Shown piece by piece: positions 1 to 8,248 of a DNA stretch of 64,000 bases. Position 1 is the first letter of the stretch, and every line of letters begins with the position of its first letter. The translations under genes were made by a program, and so were the position numbers. Source of the stretch: 34-65-8 sp964516135 (lineage in GTDB: Bacteria; Pseudomonadota; Alphaproteobacteria; Sphingomonadales; Sphingomonadaceae); contig CAZEWN010000006.1 in NCBI GenBank assembly GCA_964516135.1, forward strand, positions 58,503-122,502. The letters run 5' to 3'. Under the pieces are notes generated by a model. That model had not been told where the DNA came from. It did no database searches and saw only the letters and a program-made list of their open reading frames with translations.

Positions 1-2
1 TC

Positions 3-1115
3 TCACGCGGTCCCATGCGGCTGGCCGGATTGGCGGGCCTGCCCACTTACAATCGCGGCGTGGCGGATCACCAGTACCTGTTCGTCAATGGACGCCCGGT
101 AAAGGACCGGCTGCTGACCGGCGCGGTGCGCGGGGCCTATGCGGACATGCTGGCGCGCGACCGGCACGCGGTGCTGGCACTGTTCCTCGACCTGCCGCCG
201 GAGGAGGTTGACGTCAACGTCCATCCCGCCAAGACCGAGGTCCGGTTTCGCGATCCGCAGGGTGTGCGCGGTTTCATCGTTTCTGGCCTGCGTCAGGCGC
301 TCGCCAGCGGCGACCGGCGCAGCGCGCAGGGCCCTGATCGCGCGGCGATGGACCGCTGGCAGGTGGAGCCGTTCGCCCCGGCACTGGCCTCGATCTTCAC
401 GGGGCGCGATTGGTCCGCGCCGCAGGCGCGGGTGGCGGAAGCCGCCGCGCCGTGGCGGTCGGAGGTTGCCGTCATGGCCGCTCCCCAGGGCCGGGCCGAG
501 GAAGCCGCGCCGCTGCCCGAAGAAGCCGCGCAATTCCCGCTCGGGATCGCGCGCGGGCAGGTTGCGGGAACTTACATTGTTGCCGAGGCGCGCGACGGCC
601 TGGTGCTGGTCGACCAGCACGCAGCGCACGAACGGCTTGTGCTCGAACAGCTCAAGGCGGCAGGGGCGGGCGACGCGGTGGCGCGCAGCCAGGCGTTGCT
701 TATCCCCGAGGTCGTGGAACTGGACGAACCCGCCTGCGACCGGCTGGAGGACGCGGCGCCAAAGCTGGCGGCGTTTGGTCTCGCCCTTGAACGGTTTGGG
801 CCGGGCGCGATGCTGGTACGCGCGGTGCCGCACGCGCTTGGCCAGGCCGACCCGGGCAAGTTGGTGCGCGACGTTTCCGACGATCTGGCCCGGCATGGTG
901 AAGCGCTTCTGCTGGGCGAAAAGCTCGATCTCGTGCTGGCCACGATGGCGTGCCACGGCTCGGTCAGGGCAGGGCGGGCGCTGTCGGTTGCCGAAATGAA
1001 CGCGCTGCTGCGCGAGATGGAACGGACCCCGCGTTCAGGCCAGTGCAACCATGGCCGCCCGACCTGGGTCAAGCTCGACATGGCCGATGTCGAAAAACTC
1101 TTCGGGAGACATTGA
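3..1115 (+). CDS. mutL: DNA mismatch repair protein MutL, C-terminal part (5' end outside window)
   Basis: The reading frame is open from the window edge, so the N-terminal GHKL ATPase part is missing and about 370 residues are visible. The fragment starts in the ribosomal S5-like transducer domain (NGRPVKDR and VDVNVHPAKTEVRF are diagnostic) and runs through a low-complexity linker into the dimerisation/endonuclease domain. The C-terminal domain carries DQHAAHERLVLE from base 612, which fits the DQHA(X)2E(X)4E metal-binding endonuclease motif, plus ACHGSVR and CNHGRP. MutL couples mismatch recognition by MutS to strand incision. The stop codon overlaps the ATG of the next gene by one base (TGATG), so the two are probably co-translated. 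Confidence 0.97.
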   Translation, partial: SRGPMRLAGLAGLPTYNRGVADHQYLFVNGRPVKDRLLTGAVRGAYADMLARDRHAVLALFLDLPPEEVDVNVHPAKTEVRFRDPQGVRGFIVSGLRQALASGDRRSAQGPDRAAMDRWQVEPFAPALASIFTGRDWSAPQARVAEAAAPWRSEVAVMAAPQGRAEEAAPLPEEAAQFPLGIARGQVAGTYIVAEARDGLVLVDQHAAHERLVLEQLKAAGAGDAVARSQALLIPEVVELDEPACDRLEDAAPKLAAFGLALERFGPGAMLVRAVPHALGQADPGKLVRDVSDDLARHGEALLLGEKLDLVLATMACHGSVRAGRALSVAEMNALLREMERTPRSGQCNHGRPTWVKLDMADVEKLFGRH

Positions 1116-1603
1116 TGCGCGCCTTCTTGCTGTTACCCCTCCTGCTGATCGTGGCCTGCGGCGATGAACCGATGTCGGACGAAGAGCGCGCACGCCGCGT
1201 CGCCGAAATCGAGCGGGTCAACGAAGGCGTTGCGCTGCCGGTCAGCCCGGAGCCGATCATGTATCCAGACATGGAGGAGGGTGGGTTGATGGACCCGGCC
1301 TGCGCGTTTGCGCCCGATGGGGGCGGAATGGCGCCGGTGGCGTTGGCGTTCACCGATTCGGCGTGGATGAAGGTGCGCGGCGAATTGGTCGAGTTCGCGC
1401 CCGATGCTGGGGTGCAGAAGGGACCGGCGCTTGCCTGGACCAAGTACGACGGACGCGAACATTCGCTGCGACTTGGGTTGGGGCAAGAGGTTGATGGCTC
1501 GACCAGCCCGACGGGTCGCCGGTTCGAAGCGACGCTGGAGTTGCGCGATGGCAAGGATCGCACTGTCTACCAGGCGGCCGGCTTCGCCCAGTGCGCCAGC
1601 TGA
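1115..1603 (+). CDS. Small predicted lipoprotein of unknown function
   Basis: A 162-residue protein whose ATG shares its A with the mutL stop codon. The N-terminus is a short lipoprotein signal (LLLPLLLIVAC) with the lipobox cysteine near residue 15, so it should be lipidated and membrane anchored. The mature part is acidic and contains two further cysteines, one in DPACAF and one near the C-terminus (FAQCAS), which could pair. I do not recognise a named domain. The start is chosen because the signal peptide begins immediately after it and because of the overlap with mutL. The downstream neighbour is convergent, with a 4-bp gap. Confidence 0.8.
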   Translation: MRAFLLLPLLLIVACGDEPMSDEERARRVAEIERVNEGVALPVSPEPIMYPDMEEGGLMDPACAFAPDGGGMAPVALAFTDSAWMKVRGELVEFAPDAGVQKGPALAWTKYDGREHSLRLGLGQEVDGSTSPTGRRFEATLELRDGKDRTVYQAAGFAQCAS

Positions 1604-1607
1604 TCGG

Positions 1608-2054
1608 CTAGGCCTCGCGTACCCGGATTAACCCGGTCGAAGTCATTTCCAGAACCAGATCGTCATGCTGGTTGAAGGTGTGGATGCGCGATTTGAACAG
1701 GCCCATCTCTGGCCGTGATGCACTGCGGCGCTTCTCCAGCACTTCGGTTTCGACACGCAGAGTGTCGCCGGGATAAACCGGCCTGACCCAACGCAGATTC
1801 TCAACGCCAGGTGAACCCAGCCCTGCCTGGGGATGAGCGTGCATGTTCTCGACCATCATCGCCATTGTCATCGCGCAGGTGTGCCAGCCACTCGCGGACA
1901 AGCGCCCGAAATGCGTCGTTGCCGCGGCATCGTCGTCGAGGTGAAAGGGTTGGGGATCATAACTGCGCGCAAAGGCCACGACCTCTTCGCGGGTAACTTC
2001 GTAAGTGCCGAAGCCCTGCGTCGATCCTACCGCGATATCCTCGAAAAACAGCAT
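1608..2054 (-). CDS. MaoC family dehydratase
   Basis: A 148-residue single hot-dog-fold protein of the MaoC (R-specific enoyl-CoA hydratase-like) family. It starts with MLFFEDIAVGS. The family catalytic segment is recognisable as FARSYDPQPFHLDD, where Asp and His take part in hydration of the acyl-CoA double bond. The sequence closes with a typical hot-dog strand ending LIRVREA. Its acyl substrate cannot be deduced. The neighbour upstream on the same strand is the glutaredoxin-MauE gene (16-bp gap), so both may be read from the CsoR-like promoter at about 2825. Confidence 0.88.
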   Translation of the reverse strand: MLFFEDIAVGSTQGFGTYEVTREEVVAFARSYDPQPFHLDDDAAATTHFGRLSASGWHTCAMTMAMMVENMHAHPQAGLGSPGVENLRWVRPVYPGDTLRVETEVLEKRRSASRPEMGLFKSRIHTFNQHDDLVLEMTSTGLIRVREA

Positions 2055-2070
2055 TCGCCCTCCGCGTGCG

Positions 2071-2811
2071 TCAGTGCGCTGGGCCTAACAGCATCCACAG
2101 CGCCATCGCAATCATCGCGAGGTTCTCGGTGAGCGAAACGAAGCCCAGTGGCACGTTGCTGCTGCCGCCGACACAAGCGCATTTGATCGCGCGCTTCTGC
2201 ACATAGACCGCATAGAACACGCTCCAGGCGCCAATGCCACCGATCGTCAGGGCGACGGGGATCGACAGCCAGTCGAGCACGCCCGCCGCCATCAGCACGC
2301 CCGCGGCAAATTCCAGGAACGGGTAGAGGTAGGCATAGGGCACCCATCGCCGCGCGAGCAGGTCGTAACCGAGGAACATCGAGGAGAATTTCTCGACATC
2401 CTGCAGCTTGAGCATGGCGAGGATGACCATGGCGAAGGCAATGAACCATTCGCCTGCGCGCAAGGTGAAGGGCGATCCAAACGCAAACTGGCTCGCCGCC
2501 AGCGCCAGGGCCGCGGCTGCCGCGAAGACCGCGATCACGGGCGTGTAGCTGGTCGCGTCCTTGCTCGGCAGCGGCTGGCCGAAATGGGCGCGAAGGTCGG
2601 TGTAACCGCCGATCCGCTTGCCATCGATAAACACCTGGGGCGTGGTTTCGACGCTGTGCTTGGCCTTGAACGCGTCAGTCTGCGCGCGCGTCGTCAAGTG
2701 GTGATCCTCGACCGCGTAGCCATGCCGTTTAAGCAGCCACTTCGCCTTGACGCCATAAGGGCAGACATGGTCGGACATGACCATGCGGTGGACGATCGCG
2801 CGCTTGTTCAT
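2071..2811 (-). CDS. Glutaredoxin domain fused to MauE/DoxX-like membrane domain
   Basis: A 246-residue two-part protein. Residues 1 to about 80 form a glutaredoxin fold with a monothiol-type CPYG motif (HVCPYGVKAKWLL) and the conserved TTPQVFIDGKRIGGYTDL substrate-binding strand. From about residue 90 there are four or so hydrophobic segments matching the MauE/DoxX-like methylamine utilisation family. They include a CACVGG loop between the last two helices, which suggests a membrane thiol or electron-relay role. The mRNA probably starts at or just before the ATG, because the -10 box ends only 7 bases upstream. The promoter contains a CsoR/FrmR-type palindrome, so metal or sulfur stress control is likely. 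The exact substrate is unknown. Confidence 0.85.
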   Translation of the reverse strand: MNKRAIVHRMVMSDHVCPYGVKAKWLLKRHGYAVEDHHLTTRAQTDAFKAKHSVETTPQVFIDGKRIGGYTDLRAHFGQPLPSKDATSYTPVIAVFAAAAALALAASQFAFGSPFTLRAGEWFIAFAMVILAMLKLQDVEKFSSMFLGYDLLARRWVPYAYLYPFLEFAAGVLMAAGVLDWLSIPVALTIGGIGAWSVFYAVYVQKRAIKCACVGGSSNVPLGFVSLTENLAMIAMALWMLLGPAH

Positions 2812-2818
2812 GTGTCCG

Positions 2819-2846
2819 AATATATACCCCCTGGGGGTATAATCAA
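2819..2846 (-). promoter_or_regulatory. Promoter with embedded CsoR/FrmR-type operator
   Basis: On the minus strand TTGATT (2846-2841) and TATATT (2824-2819) are separated by 16 bases. The spacer is filled by a perfect palindrome, ATACCCCC-N-GGGGGTAT (2824-2840, extendable by one pair to 2823-2841). G/C runs flanked by ATA/TAT are the known operator type of the CsoR/RcnR/FrmR (DUF156) repressors. The transcript would begin around 2812, making the glutaredoxin-MauE mRNA nearly leaderless. No csoR-like gene is present in this window. Confidence 0.7.
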
Positions 2847-3646
2847 GCGCGGAACCTCGGTCGTCTCAGGTCTCGGCCGAGGTCGGGGATGATGCGGTAA
2901 CGCGCCACGATCAGGCTGAATACGCCGAACAGGATCAACCCCACCGCGACCAGCGAATAGACCGGGCCATTGCCGCTCAGCGCCATGATCGCCTCGCCCA
3001 GGCCCATGACCTCAGTCGACTGTTCGAACCATGCCGATTGCACGATCGACCAGCCGATCAGCACGAATACGATTGCCCGCGCGGCGTGGCCGACCCGCCC
3101 GATCGGCCTGACGGCCGCCGGGGCGCGGCCGCTGACATGGCGCATGAAGCTGGCGTTCCAGGCATGTCGCGCCTGCATGGCCGCCGCGACCAGGAAGCCG
3201 ATCCCGACGGCGCCGAGCAGAAGCGATCCCATGTCCCACGCGAGCAGCGAGGCGGCGGCATCCTCGCCCCCGGTATCACCGTTCGCTTGCTGCTTCGTAC
3301 CGACGGCGAACTGGTATGCCGTCCAAGCCAGCACGACATGCGCGATGCCGCTGGCGGCGGAGCCAAGGCGCTTGGCCCAGCCTTTCGCATCGCTGCCATG
3401 GTGCTCGATATCGGTCGCGGCGTCGAGAAACTTGAATGCGGCGTAGCCAAGCAGTCCGAGCGCAACCAGCCACAGGACCGCCGTGCCCAGCGGCACATCC
3501 TGCAACGTGTCAAACACCGCCGACTGGCCGTCGCCCGCCTCACGCCCGGTGCCGAGTGCCAGGTACCCGAGCATGACGTAAACCAGCCCGCGCGCGGCAT
3601 AACCGAGCCGCACCAGCCAGGCGAATTGTTCCGATTTGTCGACCAA
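2843..3646 (-). CDS. DUF1206 integral membrane protein
   Basis: A 267-residue protein with six predicted membrane helices arranged as three repeats of a two-helix unit, as in the DUF1206 family. Each unit has a small-residue, glycine-rich helix start (RLGYAARGLVYVMLGYLAL, RLGSAASGIAHVVLAW, RVGHAARAIVFVLIGW). The TTG at 3646 is chosen as start because GGGGAG lies nine bases upstream and because the coding pattern stops there. The frame stays open further upstream only as a shadow of ychF. Function is unknown. The 3' end overlaps the -35 region of the glutaredoxin-MauE promoter. Confidence 0.85.
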   Translation of the reverse strand: MVDKSEQFAWLVRLGYAARGLVYVMLGYLALGTGREAGDGQSAVFDTLQDVPLGTAVLWLVALGLLGYAAFKFLDAATDIEHHGSDAKGWAKRLGSAASGIAHVVLAWTAYQFAVGTKQQANGDTGGEDAAASLLAWDMGSLLLGAVGIGFLVAAAMQARHAWNASFMRHVSGRAPAAVRPIGRVGHAARAIVFVLIGWSIVQSAWFEQSTEVMGLGEAIMALSGNGPVYSLVAVGLILFGVFSLIVARYRIIPDLGRDLRRPRFRA

Positions 3647-3707
3647 TGTGCCGCTCCCCGATGAATTGTATCGGCGCAACGGACGAGGGCGGGTTTGGGT
3701 CCGGCGT

Positions 3708-4808
3708 TCAGACGTTGAACTTGAACAGCAGCACGTCGCCGTCCTGGACGAGATACTCCTTGCCTTCCTGGCGCAGCTTGCCCGCTTCCTTGGCCCCACT
3801 TTCGCCGCCAAGAGCGACGTAATCGTCGTAGGCGATCGTCTCGGCCCGAATGAAGCCGCGTTCGAAATCCGAATGGATCTCGCCCGCCGCCTGCGGCGCC
3901 TTGGCGCCCGCCGGAAAAGTCCAGGCGCGCGATTCCTTGGGACCGGCGGTGAAGAAGGTCTTGAGGCCAAGCAGCTTGTATCCGGCACGAATCACGCGTG
4001 CGAGGCCGCTTTCGGTGAGGCCGAGTTCGGTGAGGTACTCCGCGCGGTCTTCCGCTGGCATGGCAACCAGCTCGCTCTCGATCGCGGCGGAAACAACCAC
4101 GGCCTCGGCCCCTTCGGCGCGGGCTTTTTCGAACACGAGCGCTGAAAGGGCATTGCCTTCGGCCGCATCTTCTTCCGCCACGTTGCAGACGTAGAGAACC
4201 GGCTTGGCGGTGAGGAGCTGGGCCTGCGCGAACAGGCGCGCTTCCTCGTCGTCCTTCGGCTGGGTCAGGCGCGCGGGTTTGCCTTCGCGCAGCAGGTCGA
4301 GCGCCTGGCCGAGAACGCTCGCCATCGCCTTTGCTTCCTTGTCGCCGCCCGTCGCTTTCTTGGCTGCGGCGGGCACACGCTTTTCCAGGCTTTCGAGGTC
4401 GGACAGCATCAGTTCCGTCTCCACCACCTCGGCGTCCGCGATCGGATCGACCTTGTTGGCGACGTGCTGGATGTCGTCATCCTCGAAACAGCGCAGCACG
4501 TGGACCACCGCGTCGACTTCGCGGATGTTGCCAAGGAACTGGTTGCCCAGGCCTTCTCCCTTGCTCGCGCCCTTCACCAAGCCGGCGATATCGACAAAGG
4601 CGAGCTGAGTCGGGATGACCTTGGCCGACTTGGCGATCGCAGCGATCTTCTCCAGCCGTTCGTCGGGAACGGCGACCTGGCCGACGTTCGGCTCGATCGT
4701 GCAGAACGGATAGTTCGCCGCCTGCGCGGCCTGTGTTTCAGTGAGTGCATTGAACAGGGTGGACTTGCCGACATTCGGCAGCCCGACGATCCCGCAGCGG
4801 AAACCCAT
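3708..4808 (-). CDS. ychF: Redox-regulated ATPase/GTPase YchF (OBG family)
   Basis: A 366-residue, full-length YchF. It begins MGFRCGIVGLPNVGKSTLFN with the P-loop at residues 8-16. A switch segment (DIAGLVKGASKGEGLGNQFL) follows, then the NKVD-like and helical insert, and a C-terminal TGS domain ending in VQDGDVLLFKFNV. YchF binds ribosomes and prefers ATP over GTP in studied members; it affects stress responses and translation. It appears to be a single gene with its own 65-bp upstream gap. Confidence 0.97.
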   Translation of the reverse strand: MGFRCGIVGLPNVGKSTLFNALTETQAAQAANYPFCTIEPNVGQVAVPDERLEKIAAIAKSAKVIPTQLAFVDIAGLVKGASKGEGLGNQFLGNIREVDAVVHVLRCFEDDDIQHVANKVDPIADAEVVETELMLSDLESLEKRVPAAAKKATGGDKEAKAMASVLGQALDLLREGKPARLTQPKDDEEARLFAQAQLLTAKPVLYVCNVAEEDAAEGNALSALVFEKARAEGAEAVVVSAAIESELVAMPAEDRAEYLTELGLTESGLARVIRAGYKLLGLKTFFTAGPKESRAWTFPAGAKAPQAAGEIHSDFERGFIRAETIAYDDYVALGGESGAKEAGKLRQEGKEYLVQDGDVLLFKFNV

Positions 4809-4873
4809 TACTTCAAACCTTCAGCGACAGGGGAGTTGGCGCGCCCTTAGCCGCGCTGCTCCCCCAAGGCGAG

Positions 4874-5872
4874 TCACACGTTGTGGACCGCGCGAATGAG
4901 CGGGCCAAGGCGTTCCGAGCGGCCGAGCCAGGCGACCTGCGTTTCCGCGCTGACCCGATTTATCTCGACCTGCGGGATCGGCCCGCCGCTCACCGCGCGG
5001 CGCAGCGGGCGGGTGCCCGCAGGCATGGCGATGATTTCGGCCAGCGCGTTGGGAACATCCATCATGCTGGCGCTGCGTCCCGAACCATCCTCGGTCCCCA
5101 TCGCGGCGACGACCTGTGGATAGCCGGCTTTGTGGATTTCGGGCGCGCGTTCCTTCAGCGCACCAGTGTAGGCGTTGCGGTTGACCCAGACCCTGGTCGG
5201 ATAGCCGCCCGGCTCGATGATCGTCACGTCGATATTGTGCGGCACCAGTTCATAGGCAAGTTGCTCGAACATCGCCTCGACCGCGAACTTGTTGGCCGAA
5301 TAATGCCCGCCGAAGGGGGTGATCACCCGGCCGAGCTGCGATGAGATCGCGAAAATCTGCCCGCTCTTCTTGGCACGCATCGCGGGCAAAGCGGCGCGCG
5401 CGACGCGGTAATAACCGAACACGTTGGTGTCGAAGGCCAGCTTCGTCGCCGCCATGTCCTGCACCTCGATCGGGCCGGAGATGCCGATGCCGGCATTGTT
5501 TACCACAACGTCGAGCCCGCCGCCCGCCAATCGCTCGGCCTCGGCAACTGCGTTCGCCACCATCGCGTCGTCCAGCACATCGAGTTCGAGCACGGTGATG
5601 TCGAGGTTCTCATCGCGCGCCAACTTCTCCAGCTCCGCCGCTTCGGGCCGCGGGACGTTACGCATGGTGGCGAAAACCTTCGCGCCGAGCCGCGCGAGGT
5701 GCTCCGCGCTTGCCCGGCCAAAGCCGGACGAACAGCCTGTGATCAGGACGGTCTTGCCCGCGAGATCAGGGTCTGTGGGAACCGTCGGCGCCTGCGCCCG
5801 CGAAGCGGTGGCGATGAAAGCGGTGGTGGCAGCGGCACCGGCGAGCAACGTGCGGCGATCGAGCGAAGGCAT
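4874..5872 (-). CDS. Exported SDR family oxidoreductase with Tat signal
   Basis: A 332-residue short-chain dehydrogenase/reductase with a twin-arginine signal peptide (LDRRTLLAGAAATTAFIATA) and a likely AQA cleavage site. The NAD(P)-binding motif TGCSSGFG follows at about residue 50, then NNAGIG and the catalytic tyrosine/lysine in YSANK with an upstream serine in ISSQ. Tat export means the folded enzyme would carry its cofactor to the periplasm, which is uncommon for classical SDRs. The substrate is not deducible. Confidence 0.88.
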   Translation of the reverse strand: MPSLDRRTLLAGAAATTAFIATASRAQAPTVPTDPDLAGKTVLITGCSSGFGRASAEHLARLGAKVFATMRNVPRPEAAELEKLARDENLDITVLELDVLDDAMVANAVAEAERLAGGGLDVVVNNAGIGISGPIEVQDMAATKLAFDTNVFGYYRVARAALPAMRAKKSGQIFAISSQLGRVITPFGGHYSANKFAVEAMFEQLAYELVPHNIDVTIIEPGGYPTRVWVNRNAYTGALKERAPEIHKAGYPQVVAAMGTEDGSGRSASMMDVPNALAEIIAMPAGTRPLRRAVSGGPIPQVEINRVSAETQVAWLGRSERLGPLIRAVHNV

Positions 5873-5911
5873 TGGCGCGTCTCCTGAATTTCAGGAACCC
5901 GGCATAGCGCC

Positions 5912-6481
5912 TCAATCCTGCATCCGCAAAGCAAGCTCGCTCATGAAACGGGCGTCGTCGCCCCTGGCGAGCCATTCGGCCTCCGCGCCGATCGCGCCAA
6001 GCATGTGGGCAAGATCGTCCATCTCGGCCTTGGCGTAGTTGCCGAGTACGTGGCCGGTGACGCGGTCCTTGTGCCCGGGATGGCCGATGCCGATCCGCAC
6101 GCGGCGGAAGTCGGGGCCAAGATGCTGGTTGATGGAGCGCAGGCCGTTGTGCCCCGCCAGGCCGCCGCCGACGCGCACCTTGACCTTGAACGGGGCCAGG
6201 TCGAGCTCGTCATGCAGCACTGTCAGCGCGTTGATATCGAGCTTGTAGAAGCGCAGCGCCTCGGCCACCGCGCGTCCGCTTTCGTTCATGAAAGTCGCAG
6301 GCTTGAGCAGCAGGATCTTTTCGCCGCCGATCCGCCCTTCCTGCAACCACCCGGAAAACTTCTTCTGCACCGGGCCGAAGCCATGCATCTCCGCGATTAC
6401 ATCGCAGGCCATGAAGCCCACGTTATGCCGGTGCATCGCATATTGCGGACCGGGATTGCCGAGACCTGTCCATATCTGCAT
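5912..6481 (-). CDS. pth: Aminoacyl-tRNA hydrolase (peptidyl-tRNA hydrolase)
   Basis: A 189-residue Pth that recycles peptidyl-tRNA dropped by ribosomes. It begins MQIWTGLGNPGPQYAMHRHN, where the last His-Asn pair contains the catalytic histidine. The conserved FMNESG and LTVLHDELDL segments (catalytic Asp) and the GGGLAGHNGLRSI motif follow. It lies directly downstream of rplY on the same strand, the usual alphaproteobacterial order. A terminator hairpin in between suggests partly separate expression. Confidence 0.97.
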   Translation of the reverse strand: MQIWTGLGNPGPQYAMHRHNVGFMACDVIAEMHGFGPVQKKFSGWLQEGRIGGEKILLLKPATFMNESGRAVAEALRFYKLDINALTVLHDELDLAPFKVKVRVGGGLAGHNGLRSINQHLGPDFRRVRIGIGHPGHKDRVTGHVLGNYAKAEMDDLAHMLGAIGAEAEWLARGDDARFMSELALRMQD

Positions 6482-6503
6482 GGCCGCCCTCTAGTCATCT
6501 GCG

Positions 6504-6542
6504 ATGCAAAAAACAAAACGCCGATCCCGCAAGGGACCGGCG
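6504..6542 (-). terminator. Intrinsic terminator between rplY and pth
   Basis: On the minus strand a stem of ten pairs (6519-6528 with 6533-6542, one G-U) and a four-base loop is followed by a T-rich run (GTTTTGTTTTTTGC). On the plus strand the G-U position becomes an A-C mismatch and no T-run follows, so it works in the rplY direction. Read-through would feed pth. Confidence 0.8.
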
Positions 6543-6569
6543 CTTGTTCTTGCCAAGGCGAAGGACGCT

Positions 6570-7232
6570 TTACGCGCTGTCTTCTTCCGCGCCCGAACCT
6601 TGATCGCTCGGGACATCGCTCGCCGCGACATCGGCAGTCGAGGTGTCGCCTTCGGCCTTCTTGAGCGCCGAGGGTGCGACCAGGGTCGCGATGGTGAAAT
6701 CGCGATCGGTGATCGCGCTTTCCGCGCCGTCGGGGAGCGCGACTTCGCTGATGTGGATCGAATCCCCAACGTCCTTGCCGGTCACGTCGATCGTGATCTC
6801 GCTCGGGATCTTGTCGGCATCGCAAACCAGTTCCAGCTCGTGCCGGACGATGTTGAGCACGCCGCCCTTCTTGAGGCCGGGGCTCTTTTCCTCGTTCGCA
6901 AACACGACCGGCACCGCCACGTCGACCTTGGCGCCCTTGGCGAGGCGCAGGAAATCGACATGCTCGGGGCGGTCGGTGACCGGGTGGAGCGACACGTCCT
7001 TGGGCAGGGTGCGGAGCGTCTTGCCGCCCACTTCGATATTGACGATCGAGTTCATGAAGTGGCCGGTGCCGAGCTGGCGAACCAGTTCCTTCGCCTCGAC
7101 GTGGATCATCTGCGGGGCTTCCTTGCCGCCGTAGATCACGGCGGGAACACGGCCTTCGCGGCGCAGTTGACGGGAGGCTCCCTTGCCAGCCCGATCGCGC
7201 GCCTCGGCCGGCAGGGTCAGAGCGTCGCTCAT
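6570..7232 (-). CDS. rplY: 50S ribosomal protein L25/general stress protein Ctc
   Basis: A 220-residue two-domain L25 (Ctc/TL5 type) that binds 5S rRNA through its N-terminal domain. It begins MSDALTLPAEARDRAGKG and contains the typical REGRVPAVIYGG segment, the DFLRL strand, and a C-terminal beta domain (GGVLNIVRHELELVCDA). The tail is acidic and low in complexity. The ATG at 7232 is preferred because AAAGG lies about nine bases upstream and family members start here. The frame runs further upstream but without conserved sequence. Confidence 0.95.
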   Translation of the reverse strand: MSDALTLPAEARDRAGKGASRQLRREGRVPAVIYGGKEAPQMIHVEAKELVRQLGTGHFMNSIVNIEVGGKTLRTLPKDVSLHPVTDRPEHVDFLRLAKGAKVDVAVPVVFANEEKSPGLKKGGVLNIVRHELELVCDADKIPSEITIDVTGKDVGDSIHISEVALPDGAESAITDRDFTIATLVAPSALKKAEGDTSTADVAASDVPSDQGSGAEEDSA

Positions 7233-7366
7233 GTCGCTTACCTTTCGAAATGCATATGTTTGAAATGCTGTGGGTTCAAAATTCCGGTCCGCCACGCCTC
7301 CAGGGATGACCATGACGCCGGAAGCGCGCGCCTATAGCGGGGCGGGCGGGAAATGCAAGTCGGCTG

Positions 7367-8248
7367 CTATCCTAATCGCTGCACTGTGTACCCGCGTGCG
7401 ACCAGCATCGCCACCAATCCGTCCGGTCCGATCAGGTGCGCGGCGCCCACCGCGATCAGGGGGCGGGGCGCGGCGCCGAGCATGGGCAGGATCTGCCCGA
7501 TCCAGTCACGATTGCGTGCGGCGAGCAAGGTCTCATAGAGTTCAGGATCGGCCAGGATGCCGCGCATCATCTCGGCCTCGATCGCGGCGGCATCGCCCGC
7601 CAGCCACATGGTGACGAGGCGATCAGGGTCGGCGCGGGTTTCGGGATAGGCGCGCACGACGGCGGCCAGCAGGTCGCGCTGGTCTTGCTCCGGCAGCCGG
7701 TCGAACATCGCAAGCTGCGTTTCAAGCCCTTCCAGTTCCTCGATCCGCCGACCTGCGAAATCGGCGGCAATGGCGCGGTCCACCCCATGCGCGCGGTCGC
7801 CCACAGCGCCAGCGCCGGCCATCGCCAAGGCGGCGGCCCAGGTATCGGCGGTGGCGAACTCATCCTCGTCGCGGTCAACCGCCTCCAGCACCTGCCGCAA
7901 TTGCGCGCGCAGTTCGGCGGGCACCTTGGCCGACAGCTTCGGTTGGGGCGGGGCGGCGGCAAGGCTCGCGAACACGGCAGCGTGCCTCTCCGTATCGTCG
8001 AGCTGCGCCACCTCGAGCACGAGCAGGTCGGCCTCGTCAATCGCGGTCTGGATGGCAGGGGTGCGCCAGGCCACATGTTCGGGCAGCGCGTGAATGGTGC
8101 CGAGCAGCCAGCCCTCGCGCTGGCCCTCGGCATTGGCAATTTCATAGAACAGCGGCGAGGGGGCGGGTGCTTTGGGCGGTGCGACGCCATCGCCGCAAGC
8201 GGCAAGCAGCAGCGCTACCGCTGCGGCGATGGTCGACCGCAGGCTCAC
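7367..8248 (-). CDS. GumN/TraB family lipoprotein, copy 1
   Basis: A 293-residue TraB/GumN-like protein (the Tiki/EreA-like fold carries the family GTIH and GAAH motifs). GWLLGTIHALPEH lies near the N-terminus of the mature protein and LIAVGAAHLIGPDGLVAML at the C-terminus. The signal MSLRSTIAAAVALLLAAC has a lipobox cysteine, so it is probably an outer-membrane or periplasmic lipoprotein. The GTG start at 8248 overlaps the stop of the upstream paralogue (GTGA), so the two are coupled. Family members are putative metal-dependent peptidases; the role here is unknown. Confidence 0.88.
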   Translation of the reverse strand: MSLRSTIAAAVALLLAACGDGVAPPKAPAPSPLFYEIANAEGQREGWLLGTIHALPEHVAWRTPAIQTAIDEADLLVLEVAQLDDTERHAAVFASLAAAPPQPKLSAKVPAELRAQLRQVLEAVDRDEDEFATADTWAAALAMAGAGAVGDRAHGVDRAIAADFAGRRIEELEGLETQLAMFDRLPEQDQRDLLAAVVRAYPETRADPDRLVTMWLAGDAAAIEAEMMRGILADPELYETLLAARNRDWIGQILPMLGAAPRPLIAVGAAHLIGPDGLVAMLVARGYTVQRLG

